Shown here in pieces: positions 7,902 through 15,921 of a stretch of 64,000 bases of DNA (its first letter is position 1; each line of letters begins with the position of its first letter). Source of the DNA: DATMAM01 sp035559995 (lineage in GTDB: Bacteria > Desulfobacterota > Binatia > UBA9968); the NCBI GenBank assembly GCA_035559995.1, contig DATMAM010000031.1, positions 124,001 to 188,000 on the forward strand, read 5' to 3'. The notes beneath the pieces were generated by a model. That model did no database searches and was not told the origin of the DNA. It saw only the letters and a program-made list of their open reading frames with translations. The translations under genes were made by a program, and so were the position numbers.

Positions 7902-9029
7902 TCACTTCTCCGCCTTCGGAAAGCCAAACGCTTTCACGGCCATGCCCATCCAATCCGGGCCTCTTTCGTAGTGGTTCCAATCCTTGAGCCAGATTTTTTT
8001 GCCGCGGATGAGCCTCTCCACCGCGGAGCCCGGCGCGTAGATCGACGATTTGAGCGGCTCGTATTTGTCGATGATCGCCTGGGCTTCCGCGCTCGCCATG
8101 AACTCCAGCCACAGCAAGCCCGCGTGGGGGTGCTTTGCGGTTCCGAGCACCATTTGAGGTTCCGAGAGGCGCACGGGAACCGGCTCGATGATCTTGACTT
8201 CCAGGCAGCCGGTCTTGTCCTTTTCCTTGGCCCGCATCGTGCTGTGATAGTTGATCCCCGAGTGGAGCTGGTATTCGCCCGCGCCAATCGCGGTCAGAAT
8301 TCGCGAGGCGCCGCGTATCCAAACCGGGTCCTGGGCGGCAATTTTTCTCGCATAATCGAGCATCCATTCTTCGCCGGCGCCCGCCGCGAACGATTGATAG
8401 TGAAACGGGCGGATATCCACGAGAAACTTCTTGCCCTTTAGCTCCGGTCTGAGGAAATCCTCCCAGCGCTCCGGCACCTTCGATTTGTCCAGCAAGCACT
8501 TGTTGTAAGCGACCGCGGCAAAGATCGTCGCCGCCGAGATCGCTTTGCGCGACTGCGGGTCGATCATCTTCGGCGGAATCGCCAACACGCCGTGCTCGGC
8601 CATACCGAGCACGTCGAACTTCTTGCCGTGAGGAATAAAACCCTTGTAAAAGTCCTCCGCGATGTAGGAAATATCGTTCCGCGCGCTACCGCTCTGGACC
8701 TCCAGCATGTGCCGCTGCGTCGCTTCGGTCCCGGTAACCTCTTCGAGCTTCAGATCGATAAACGGGTACTTGGTCTTGAACGCGCTGGTGAGCGGCGCGA
8801 ATGTTTCGGGATCGAGCGAGATCACGCCGCTGAGCCGCCCTTCCTGTTTCGCAAGGCTTACAATTTCGTCATGGCTGGCGTAAAAGACATACCCTTTCGC
8901 TTGCGCGTCTCTCCTGGCCTTGAGCAGGTCCGGAGTTGGCGCGGCGGCCTCCAGACGCGCCGATCCCACAAAGCTTGCCAGGACGAAGAGCAGCGATACG
9001 CGCGCTAATTTGCGATTCATGATGCGCAC
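7902..9029 (-). CDS. ABC-type extracellular solute-binding protein (orphan, FbpA-like fold)
   Basis: This 375-residue periplasmic protein has a Sec signal (about residues 5-28, ending R-L-E-A-A-A). The mature domain has the type II binding-protein pattern: L-A-K-Q-E-G-R-L-S-G, F-K-T-K-Y-P-F-I-D-L and P-H-A-G-L-L-W-L-E-F-M-A-S near the C-terminus. It is closely related to the product of 25812-26951: both open with L-L-K-A-x-x-x-A-x-A-K-G and A-S-H-D-E-I-V, share F-D-V-L-G-M-A and L-K-G-K-K-F-type segments, and end K-A-F/Y-G-F-P-K-A-E. No permease or ATPase gene is adjacent. The ligand is unknown; related proteins bind ferric iron, thiamine, polyamines or organic acids. Confidence 0.85.
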   Translation of the reverse strand: MRIMNRKLARVSLLFVLASFVGSARLEAAAPTPDLLKARRDAQAKGYVFYASHDEIVSLAKQEGRLSGVISLDPETFAPLTSAFKTKYPFIDLKLEEVTGTEATQRHMLEVQSGSARNDISYIAEDFYKGFIPHGKKFDVLGMAEHGVLAIPPKMIDPQSRKAISAATIFAAVAYNKCLLDKSKVPERWEDFLRPELKGKKFLVDIRPFHYQSFAAGAGEEWMLDYARKIAAQDPVWIRGASRILTAIGAGEYQLHSGINYHSTMRAKEKDKTGCLEVKIIEPVPVRLSEPQMVLGTAKHPHAGLLWLEFMASAEAQAIIDKYEPLKSSIYAPGSAVERLIRGKKIWLKDWNHYERGPDWMGMAVKAFGFPKAEK

Positions 9030-9150
9030 CTCAAGCTATATGAGGCCAGACTTCAGTGTCAATAACTACTTGACGCTTGGGCTTCGGTTAACCTATGTTG
9101 GGGCTGCGGCTTCGAGAATGCGTGCGCGCGAAATATTAAGGAGGTGACGT

Positions 9151-10248
9151 ATGGTTATCTGCTTATCTCCTGGAGGTCAAACGCTGACGGTGGGCACGAC
9201 GCCGAGCGCGCGTCTTCTCGTCGGCACGGCGCGCGGCATTTTTTCTTTCACGCGCGCGGATGGGTCGTGGCGCCACAACGAGACGCTTTTGCCGAACGAC
9301 CACATCAGCGCGCTCCTTTTTGAGCCTTCCACGCAAACTCTCTTCGCCGGCACTTACGGCGAAGCTCTCTACGCGAGCCCGGACCTGGGTCAGCGCTGGG
9401 AGCGAAGAGACCGAGGGCTCGGCGGCCGCGAGATTTATACCTTGGCGTGCCAGGAGGTTTCAGGCCGGCCGAGAGTTTACGCCGGCACGCAGCCGGCTCA
9501 TCTTTTTTACAGCGATGATCTCGGACAAAGCTGGAACGAGCTTCCCGGCCTGCGCGAGGTTCCAGGCGTGGAAAAATGGACTTTCCCCGGTCCGCCGCAT
9601 CAGGCCCACGTGAAAAGCCTCGCCTTCGACCAGAGAAGGCCGAACACGATTTATGCCGCGGTCGAAGTCGGGGGATTTCTGAAGAGCGAAGACGGCGGCA
9701 GGACGTGGAAGACCGTTTCGGGCCTCAATCCCGACGCGCATCGGGTACTGACTTCCCCGTCCGATCCGGACGCCCTCTACCTGGTGATGCCGACGACCAA
9801 CAGCGGCCCCGGCGATATCGCCGGAGTCTGCGTCAGCCGCGACGGCGGCGAAAGCTGGACGAGTCTTACGCCGAGAGATTTTCGCATCGGCTACGTCGAT
9901 CCGATCCTCGTGCACCCGCGCCAGGGCAATCTCCTGTTTACGGCGGGAGCGAAAACCGGGCCCGGCACTTGGCGCAAGACGCACACCGCCGACGCCCGCA
10001 TCGCGCGCAGCCGCGACGGCGGAAAAACCTGGGAGATCCTCGGCGAAGGACTGCCCGAGCACATCCGCGGTAACGTTGAGGCGATGTCGATGGACGCCTG
10101 GGATGATGGATTTGCCGTCTTTGCCGGAACCACGGATGGCGAGGTCTTCGCCAGCGAGGACGGCGGCGATCGCTGGCGCAAGATCATCGAAGGCATCGGC
10201 CCGGTTTCCAAATCGCACCACTACCACAACCTCCAGGCCGCCGCCTAG
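9151..10248 (+). CDS. Asp-box (BNR) beta-propeller protein, sialidase/VPS10-like
   Basis: This 365-residue protein carries six Asp-box motifs (S-x-D-x-G-x-x-W): S-P-D-L-G-Q-R-W, S-D-D-L-G-Q-S-W, S-E-D-G-G-R-T-W, S-R-D-G-G-E-S-W, S-R-D-G-G-K-T-W and S-E-D-G-G-D-R-W. This repeat predicts a six- to eight-bladed beta propeller as in sialidases and photosystem-assembly-like proteins. No signal peptide is evident and catalytic sialidase residues cannot be identified, so enzymatic activity is not claimed. GGAGGTGA lies 5 nt upstream of the ATG, a near-ideal ribosome-binding site. Many similar proteins are annotated as exo-alpha-sialidase without proof. Confidence 0.75.
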   Translation: MVICLSPGGQTLTVGTTPSARLLVGTARGIFSFTRADGSWRHNETLLPNDHISALLFEPSTQTLFAGTYGEALYASPDLGQRWERRDRGLGGREIYTLACQEVSGRPRVYAGTQPAHLFYSDDLGQSWNELPGLREVPGVEKWTFPGPPHQAHVKSLAFDQRRPNTIYAAVEVGGFLKSEDGGRTWKTVSGLNPDAHRVLTSPSDPDALYLVMPTTNSGPGDIAGVCVSRDGGESWTSLTPRDFRIGYVDPILVHPRQGNLLFTAGAKTGPGTWRKTHTADARIARSRDGGKTWEILGEGLPEHIRGNVEAMSMDAWDDGFAVFAGTTDGEVFASEDGGDRWRKIIEGIGPVSKSHHYHNLQAAA

Positions 10249-10257
10249 TCTTTTCAT

Positions 10258-10287
10258 CGCAGGGGCGCGTTCGAATGCGCCCCTGCG
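10258..10287. repeat. REP-like intergenic palindrome (11-bp perfect stem)
   Basis: CGCAGGGGCGC (10258-10268) pairs perfectly with GCGCCCCTGCG (10277-10287) around GTTCGAAT. It begins 9 nt after the propeller gene's stop. The right arm matches 10 of 11 bases of a second element at 62507-62517, so these are probably members of one dispersed palindrome family. It may also act as a transcript-end stabiliser. Confidence 0.6.
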
Positions 10288-10309
10288 ATGCCCACCGCCG
10301 GCCAGCACG

Positions 10310-10873
10310 ATGCCCGCTGTGCAATTCAGACGCGCCGAGCCGCGCGACTTTCCCGCTATACTCGCGCTTCAATCGGCAAACTACGTCGGCAATCTTTCGG
10401 CGAGCGAGCGCGCCGAGGGTTTTCTTTCCGCGGAGTTCACGCCCGAGCAGATAGCGGCGCTGGCGTCCGATATCGGCATCGTCGTCGCTACCGAGTCCGA
10501 TTCCGTCCTCGGTTATCTGTGCGCGTTTCGCCCAGGGTTTGATCACGGATCGCCGGTGCTCGCCAAGATGCTCGAGACGTTTCCGTCGACGCGGTTCGAG
10601 GGCAGACCGCTCAGCGAATACAAAACGTTCGTCTACGGGCCGGTCTGCATCGATCGCCCGTACCGCGGTCGCGGACTGCTGCGCGGTTTATACGAGACTT
10701 TGAAGCGCCGAGTCGCCGGCCGGTTCGAAGTCGGCGTCGCGTTCGTTGCGCGCGACAATCCTCGCTCTTTGCAGGCTCATGTCGCCGGACTGGGCATGGC
10801 CGAGGTCGGCGAATTCGACGTCAAGGGCCATGTCTACGCGACGCTGGCGTTCAAGGTGCCAGAAGGGTCGTAA
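10310..10873 (+). CDS. GNAT-family N-acetyltransferase
   Basis: This 187-residue protein starts at the ATG beginning M-P-A-V-Q-F-R-R-A-E-P-R-D-F. GNAT enzymes transfer an acetyl group from acetyl-CoA to an amine. The acetyl-CoA pyrophosphate loop is visible as R-P-Y-R-G-R-G-L-L-R-G-L (about residues 115-126), after the beta-4 strand F-V-Y-G-P-V-C-I. F-V-A-R-D-N-P-R-S-L-Q-A-H follows, as in many GNATs where a conserved Asn precedes the last strands. The reading frame is open further upstream, but that part overlaps the propeller gene and the palindrome. The acceptor substrate cannot be inferred. Confidence 0.8.
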   Translation: MPAVQFRRAEPRDFPAILALQSANYVGNLSASERAEGFLSAEFTPEQIAALASDIGIVVATESDSVLGYLCAFRPGFDHGSPVLAKMLETFPSTRFEGRPLSEYKTFVYGPVCIDRPYRGRGLLRGLYETLKRRVAGRFEVGVAFVARDNPRSLQAHVAGLGMAEVGEFDVKGHVYATLAFKVPEGS

Positions 10874-10916
10874 GCTCTCCGGCGACCGATAGCGGTCTGT
10901 CTACGGAGCGCGGCCG

Positions 10917-11780
10917 TTACGCTCTCCCCGCGAGCTTTCTTCCCTGATCCAGCACGGAGTAGGACCGCGGGGACGACGGCATCAGGAACCGATACCCTGC
11001 GGCCACCAGCCGCTCGATATTGCGCGCGTCGGGATGCGGGTGCCCGCAAGGAACGTTGTGCTCCTTGCAGATCTGGAGGATTGAATTGATCGCGTCGGCC
11101 ACGACCGGATGCTCGTAATCGCGCGGATGGCCGAGCTCCTGGCTGAGATCGCCCTCGCCGATCAAAACCACGCCGATGCCCGGGACTTCTTCGAGAATCT
11201 TCGGCAGATTATCGATGGCGCGCATCTCCTCGCACTGGATGATCACCAGAATCTCCCCTTCCGGCGCGAGCGGCCACACGTCCGCGCGCTTGTAGTACTC
11301 CTGCTGCGTAAGCCCCCAGTAGCGCGCGGCGCGCACGGGGGCATCGCCGCGAATGCCGGGCGGGTTGTAGTTTGGCGCCTCCGGGCGGCGCGGATACCGG
11401 CACGCGCCGACGGCGTTTCGGGCTTCCTCAACGGTGCTGACGTGAGGAAAGACGATGCCGAAGACGCCGATGTCCAGGACCTGCTTGGCGATCCACTGGT
11501 TCATCTCGTTGCCGTTCGGCGGAATGCGCACCATCGGCGTGACTTTCGGCGCCAAGGTGCCGCGTTCCACGATCTGCCTTCGGTCCAGCATATATTGCAG
11601 GACGTCTCGGAGCAGCGTGACGTTGAGCGGCCCGTGCTCCATCTCGAACACGACGCCGTCGTAGTCGGAGTCCGCCAACGCCACCGCCGTCTCGATCTCC
11701 GCCGTCGTAAAGGTTGTGAACGCGACCTTACCCTCTTCCAAGACTTTGATAACCCCATTCAACCGCGGTATCTCTGCCAT
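10917..11780 (-). CDS. HpcH/HpaI-family aldolase
   Basis: This 287-residue class II pyruvate aldolase-type enzyme probably cleaves or forms 2-keto-hydroxy acids with a divalent metal. The barrel signatures are visible: Y-D-G-V-V-F-E-M-E-H-G-P (substrate/metal loop), V-R-I-P-P-N near residue 97, G-V-F-G-I-V-F-P-H-V (family consensus 'GaxGixvPhV'), Q-C-E-E-M-R (metal Glu) and G-E-G-D-L-S-Q-E-L-G (metal Asp). The family includes 2,4-dihydroxyhept-2-ene-1,7-dioate aldolase and macrophomate synthase. It lies 36 nt downstream of the ABC permease gene on the same strand, suggesting co-transcription and possibly catabolism of the imported compound. Confidence 0.85.
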   Translation of the reverse strand: MAEIPRLNGVIKVLEEGKVAFTTFTTAEIETAVALADSDYDGVVFEMEHGPLNVTLLRDVLQYMLDRRQIVERGTLAPKVTPMVRIPPNGNEMNQWIAKQVLDIGVFGIVFPHVSTVEEARNAVGACRYPRRPEAPNYNPPGIRGDAPVRAARYWGLTQQEYYKRADVWPLAPEGEILVIIQCEEMRAIDNLPKILEEVPGIGVVLIGEGDLSQELGHPRDYEHPVVADAINSILQICKEHNVPCGHPHPDARNIERLVAAGYRFLMPSSPRSYSVLDQGRKLAGRA

Positions 11781-11816
11781 AATTGTCTCCTTGTTCTTGC
11801 TAATCGATACTCGGCC

Positions 11817-13586
11817 TTACTGCTCCGCTCCCAGGCTTCTTACAAATATTCTCCGGCTCACCAACGCGACTATTCCCGTCATCAAAACAAGAAGCATGCC
11901 CAAAGCGGCCGCGCCGGAGAAATCCCCTTCGCGGTCAATCAAGTGAAAAAGCAGTACTCCCAGAGTCTCGGTCTTCGGATTGCTGAGCATGAGCGGAACC
12001 GTCATGCTGCGCATGCCGTGAATGAACCCCCACAGCCAGCCCGTAACGAACGTGGGCAGCACAATCGGCAAAGTAACCCTGAACAGTGCCGTCAAGCGGC
12101 GCGCGCCGCTAACCCGCGCCGCCTCCTCTAATTCGGTGTGGACCTGACTCAAGGCGCCGTTCAAGAGCCTGGTGGCGAATGGCAATCCGCCTACTCCCAT
12201 GCCCAGCGCCAGGATCCAAATGCTTCCGTAGACTGGAATCCAGCGAAAAGACGGGTTCAGGTACGTAAACATCAGCCCGATCGCGATAACTGAGCCGGGG
12301 AGAACATAGGGAACAAAAACGCAGGCATCGAGAAGGAATCTCCCGCGGGTTCGCGCGCGAACGACGATCCAGGAGATCAGCAGCGCAAGAACCATCGTCA
12401 TCGTGGCCGTGATAGTGCCGAGAATCATCGAATTGGTGAACTGGCGCATGAAAGCCGCGCGGGTGACGATTTCAATGTACTTGTTGAACGAAAGGATCTC
12501 GAAGACCTCCGGCGACGGCGGCCGGTAGCTCGGCAAAAGCGAAGCGTAAAAGAGCGTCGCCAGCGGCAAGCCGGTGCTGACGATGAAATGGAGGACAAAT
12601 GCGGCGAACGCGGCGAAGCGCCACCTGCCCAGGCTGATGCGGCGAGCCGGAATTATTTTCCCCGTCACCGTCGCGTACCGCTGGGCTCTGGCCTGAGTCA
12701 TCACCACCCGGAAATAAAGATAAGTCATTCCAAGCGAGAGCAGGACAAGCGGCGAAGCGACCGCCGTGGCCAGCGCCCACTCCGGCGGGTTGCGAAAAAG
12801 CGCGCTGTAGAAAATCAGAGTCGAGACGACAAAAACTCTCTCCTGCAGTCCGAGAAGAAGAGGAATGTCCATGTCATTGAAGTCGCTCGCCAACTTATAG
12901 ACCGCGGCAACGCTGAGCGACGGCAGCATCACACCAAGAGTGACGCGGCGAAACGTCCTCCATTTGCTCGCCCCGGAAGCTTGAGCCGCGTCCTCCAGCT
13001 CGCGGTTCATCATGCGGAAGGCTCCCACGACAAGCATGAAGGTCGACGTTCCGACGATGCTGTTGACGAAAACCATTCCCCCAAGCGTGTAGATGTTGAA
13101 TGGACCTCGCTCCAGATGGACGCCCAAGAACTGCAAACCGTCGCGAAGCGCGACGTTGAGGATGCCAACGGTGGGATTCAACAACAGGATCCAGGCCACC
13201 GCCGACAGCATTGAGGGCAGCCCGATGGGAAGAATGATCAGCGCCCAGGCCACACTGCGGAACGGCATATCGGTGCGCTCGATCAACCACGCCAGCACGA
13301 TCGCCTGCAGCATCGAGAGGCCGACGCTCACGACTGCGTAGATCAAAGTATTGAGCAGCGTCTGGTAGGTAATGACCGAGGTATAGGTCACCACGTAATT
13401 TTCAATGCTCCAGGGCCCGAGATTGAGCGGCGTGCCAACGCGGAAGCTCATCATCAAGAGCATCAGCAAAGGCAAGGCAATCAGCCAAAAGACCAACAGC
13501 GCCGCGACGAGAAAAACAATATTCTCCAGGCGCAGTCGCAGCTTGAGCGCGCGCGCCGGTATCTGGAGCGCTTCAGCAACTTGCAT
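11817..13586 (-). CDS. ABC transporter permease with two fused membrane domains (FbpB-like)
   Basis: This 589-residue inner-membrane protein is built of two homologous permease halves. Each has the cytoplasmic EAA loop that contacts the ATPase: D-A-A-Q-A-S-G-A-S in the first half (about residue 200) and E-E-A-A-R-V-S-G-A-R in the second (about 490). About 12 hydrophobic segments are visible, starting with L-V-F-W-L-I-A-L-P-L-L-M-L. This fused architecture is typical of ferric-iron/2-aminoethylphosphonate/putrescine-type importers. The binding protein 13745-14884 is immediately upstream on the same strand. No ATPase gene is nearby, so an ATPase must come from elsewhere. It is the only permease of this type in the window. 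Confidence 0.9.
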   Translation of the reverse strand: MQVAEALQIPARALKLRLRLENIVFLVAALLVFWLIALPLLMLLMMSFRVGTPLNLGPWSIENYVVTYTSVITYQTLLNTLIYAVVSVGLSMLQAIVLAWLIERTDMPFRSVAWALIILPIGLPSMLSAVAWILLLNPTVGILNVALRDGLQFLGVHLERGPFNIYTLGGMVFVNSIVGTSTFMLVVGAFRMMNRELEDAAQASGASKWRTFRRVTLGVMLPSLSVAAVYKLASDFNDMDIPLLLGLQERVFVVSTLIFYSALFRNPPEWALATAVASPLVLLSLGMTYLYFRVVMTQARAQRYATVTGKIIPARRISLGRWRFAAFAAFVLHFIVSTGLPLATLFYASLLPSYRPPSPEVFEILSFNKYIEIVTRAAFMRQFTNSMILGTITATMTMVLALLISWIVVRARTRGRFLLDACVFVPYVLPGSVIAIGLMFTYLNPSFRWIPVYGSIWILALGMGVGGLPFATRLLNGALSQVHTELEEAARVSGARRLTALFRVTLPIVLPTFVTGWLWGFIHGMRSMTVPLMLSNPKTETLGVLLFHLIDREGDFSGAAALGMLLVLMTGIVALVSRRIFVRSLGAEQ

Positions 13587-13621
13587 CGGTCGATTTTGCT
13601 TTAACAGTTATGCCGGAAAAG

Positions 13622-13685
13622 CCTCCGTTCATCCTTTCGAGGACCTCAGAGCCCGTCCTGAGCTTGCCGGAGGGACGAACGGAAG
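13622..13685. repeat. REP-type intergenic repeat with CCGTTC/GAACGG ends
   Basis: Between the permease and its binding-protein gene lies an element bounded by CCGTTC (13625-13630) and GAACGG (13677-13682). Internally it has the segment GTCCTGAGCTTGCCGGAGG. Palindromes of this type, built on 'CCTGAGC-TTGTCGAAGG' and 'CCGTTC', are widespread intergenic repeats in many bacterial genomes. It could reduce permease expression relative to the binding protein by acting as a partial terminator or mRNA stabiliser (inference). Confidence 0.6.
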
Positions 13686-13744
13686 CGCTGAAATTATTCT
13701 TTTTTTGGATTTCGGTTCGCGCTGAGCCAATCGATGGACCGCTT

Positions 13745-14884
13745 TTAGCGTCTTTTCACCGCCGGCAGGCCCCAGGCGTCCACAGCGATACGCTGTTCCA
13801 ACTCGGCGGCTTTTAGCAAGCACTTGCCCCTGCAGAGAACCGGCTTAACGTTGGCGTCCTTGAGCAATCTGTTGGCAACCGACCCCTCGACCAGGAAAGA
13901 AACCTTGCCCGGGTCTCTCTGCGCCAGCGCGTCCTGGGCCTCCAAAGAAGCCATCCATTCCATCCACAAAAGCGCTGCATGCGGATGCTTCGCTTTCGCG
14001 TAGATTCCCTCCGGCTCGGTCATAGAGACCACGGTGGGGTTCGGAAACACCACCTTGACGGGAAGGGTTGGATCCTTTTTTTGCATGCGCAGCGTCGAGT
14101 GCAGAAAGGCGCTGCACATCCATTGAAATTCCCCCGCCGCCAGGCGGGTGATCGTGGCAGTCATACCCTGAACCCAGATGGGCTGGTTGTCTTTAATTTT
14201 GCGGGCGAAATCGAGCAGCTTTTCATCGGACCAGGCCGCGTTGAGATAGACAAACCCATGATAGCGGGTGTCCACGCTAAATTTCCCCTTCCACTTGGGA
14301 TCCGTGCAGCTCTCCCAACCGGTCGGCGCGCTTTCGGGCCGGAGGAGCTTGGTATTGTAAAGAATCACATCGATGCGCGACCCGAAGTTCGCAAACAAGC
14401 CGGGCGTCGGCGCCGCGGTGTCGATCATATCGGGATGAATTTTCAGCTCGCCGCGCTTTACCATCTCCGGCAGATCGTACTTCGCAATGACGCCGTGTTT
14501 GTCATAGTCGCCCCAACGCTCCAGAGAAACACTAAAGACATCGACGTCCACGGCGCCGGAGACCAAATCGTAGTGAAACCGCTCGCTGCCCGCGCCGCTC
14601 ACGACTTGCAGCTCAACTTTCAGAAACGGATAGCGCTTCTCAAAAGTCTTCTTCATGACCGGGAAGCTGGCCTCATCGAATCCGGGCACCACGATGAGCT
14701 GGCCTTCTTTCTTGGCGTTTTCGAGAACCTCTTTTTTGCTCAGCGAAATCAGATTTTTTTTAGCGGTATCGCGCCCGGCCTGCGCTCTGATATCGTCGGG
14801 GAAAAAAGCTGTCGTCGCCCAGACAAGCACGACCGACATTAACCCGCGAATGGTCAGACTTAAGCTATTTTTTCCGCTGCTCAT
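13745..14884 (-). CDS. ABC-type extracellular solute-binding protein, partner of the fused permease
   Basis: This 379-residue protein starts at the ATG at 14882-14884, with GGAGGA directly upstream. A signal peptide (about residues 8-35, ending D-I-R-A-Q-A) is followed by the binding-protein core: A-K-K-E-G-Q-L-I-V-V-P-G, F-E-K-R-Y-P-F-L-K-V-E-L, L-Y-N-T-K-L-L, D-P-K-W-K-G-K-F-S-V-D and K-H-P-H-A-A-L-L-W-M-E-W. It should deliver its ligand to the permease encoded 158 nt downstream. The C-terminus carries two extra Cys (V-L-C-R-G-K-C) that could form a disulfide. Ligand unknown. Confidence 0.88.
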   Translation of the reverse strand: MSSGKNSLSLTIRGLMSVVLVWATTAFFPDDIRAQAGRDTAKKNLISLSKKEVLENAKKEGQLIVVPGFDEASFPVMKKTFEKRYPFLKVELQVVSGAGSERFHYDLVSGAVDVDVFSVSLERWGDYDKHGVIAKYDLPEMVKRGELKIHPDMIDTAAPTPGLFANFGSRIDVILYNTKLLRPESAPTGWESCTDPKWKGKFSVDTRYHGFVYLNAAWSDEKLLDFARKIKDNQPIWVQGMTATITRLAAGEFQWMCSAFLHSTLRMQKKDPTLPVKVVFPNPTVVSMTEPEGIYAKAKHPHAALLWMEWMASLEAQDALAQRDPGKVSFLVEGSVANRLLKDANVKPVLCRGKCLLKAAELEQRIAVDAWGLPAVKRR

Positions 14885-15469
14885 AAATCCTCCGCCAAAG
14901 GTCGTTCTCGATGAGGTCTTGCGGGCTTTCGAAATCACCGCACGACATGCTTTCAGACGCCAACGTGCGCTATCGTCTAATAAACCGCCACGGTCGTCAA
15001 GTTCGACGCACGCGCCGACGCGCTTGACACTCGCGACGGTTACGGCGAATATGACAGGTCCATGGCAGCGATATCTTTGCGCCCGTTTGCCCTTTCGATC
15101 GCTTTTGCGGTCCTCACCTGCCAAGCTTTCGTCCGACCGGGTGGCGGCACGCCGCTAGCGAGCAATGCCGCGCCGCTCGAAGTTACGCCGGCAAGCTTCT
15201 GGTGGGTTGGGGAAAGCCTGCTATTCGACGAGCTCAAAGATCGCCCATGGGAGCTCCTTCGGAAGCAGATTGACAATCTAGGGTCGGGCTTTGCCTGGCT
15301 GCCTTATGGGTTTGGCAAGTCCAGGCGCTCCCCGCCTAAAGCCTTCAAGTTCTACGAATTGCACCGCGCCTACCTACTCTGATCCCTGAGCGCACCGACA
15401 GTTAACTTTTTTTGAATTTCGGCTAGCCCCGCGGCTGCCCGCGCGGTCTAACTCAACCCTGGAGGCATA
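14885..15469. other. Long intergenic region with one doubtful reading frame
   Basis: These 585 nt separate a minus-strand binding-protein gene from a small plus-strand gene. The only candidate is a weak 106-codon frame at 15062-15382, described separately. A 16-nt segment at 15407-15422 (seven T, then GAATTTCGG) differs by one base from 13700-13715 near the REP element, so a short repeated sequence is present here too. Confidence 0.45.
15062..15382 (+). CDS. Doubtful 106-residue hypothetical protein
   Basis: An open frame starts at an ATG and encodes a hydrophobic N-terminus, F-A-L-S-I-A-F-A-V-L-T-C-Q-A-F (about 8-23), that could be a secretion signal. It continues as W-W-V-G-E-S-L-L-F-D-E-L-K-D-R-P. 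There is no clear ribosome-binding site. A TTGACA at 15024-15029 with a poor -10 (GAATAT, 17-nt spacer) lies just upstream, so a leaderless transcript is possible. I do not recognise the protein. It may be spurious or a decayed gene. Confidence 0.25.
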   Translation: MAAISLRPFALSIAFAVLTCQAFVRPGGGTPLASNAAPLEVTPASFWWVGESLLFDELKDRPWELLRKQIDNLGSGFAWLPYGFGKSRRSPPKAFKFYELHRAYLL

Positions 15470-15571
15470 ATGGAAGAATTTCCCCTGTGGCTAAAAGCTT
15501 GTGTTTATCTGGTTCTGAGCGGGACCGTTCTCTTGGTCGTCGCCGGCATCGCCGGCTGGCTTCCGGGTTAA
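15470..15571 (+). CDS. 33-residue single-pass membrane peptide
   Basis: GGAGG (15461-15465) lies 4 nt before an ATG that opens a 33-codon frame ending in TAA. The peptide is M-E-E-F-P-L-W-L-K-A-C followed by a continuous hydrophobic helix (about residues 10-30: V-Y-L-V-L-S-G-T-V-L-L-V-V-A-G-I-A-G) and ends W-L-P-G. The strong ribosome-binding site and a clean transmembrane segment support a real small membrane protein. I do not recognise a family. It is not obviously in an operon: 350 nt separate it from glpX. Confidence 0.55.
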   Translation: MEEFPLWLKACVYLVLSGTVLLVVAGIAGWLPG

Positions 15572-15921
15572 CGCCCCAATAACCGTCCGAGACAAAAGGT
15601 CAAGCTGCAACCGCTGAGGCACAAACTAAACAGTCTTGTGCCAAACTATTAGTGAGTTCGTCGGTATGTAGACATGTTGCGTGGCAAGCCGCCCGCGGGC
15701 CTAGTCCTTCCGAGCGCGGCCGTCGTCCCCCGTGATGGCCCACCCTCCGAATGATCAAACCTTACTCGGCGTGCGCGCGCCCCGGTGCCGTTTCGCGCGC
15801 GGCGGCCTATCGAACAACGTCTCGCGCGCCGCATATTGACACCAGCAAAAAAATCAGGCGCTATATTCAGGCGTTCACGCGGCGCGTGCGCGCGTGATCC
15901 CAGTTGGAAAGGAAGAACATC
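15572..15921. other. Upstream region of glpX with an operator-like inverted repeat
   Basis: No gene is supported in these 350 nt. A perfect inverted repeat GGCACAA-11 nt-TTGTGCC lies at 15618-15642; its half-site also occurs at 2404-2411. A consensus TTGACA (15836-15841) precedes TATATT (15862-15867) by 20 nt, longer than the 16-18 nt optimum, so it is a weak promoter candidate for glpX. Confidence 0.4.

Noticed and set aside
15836..15867. Sigma-70 promoter for glpX
   Set aside because: TTGACA and TATATT are good boxes but the 20-nt spacer is beyond the normal range. Recorded only as a weak possibility.
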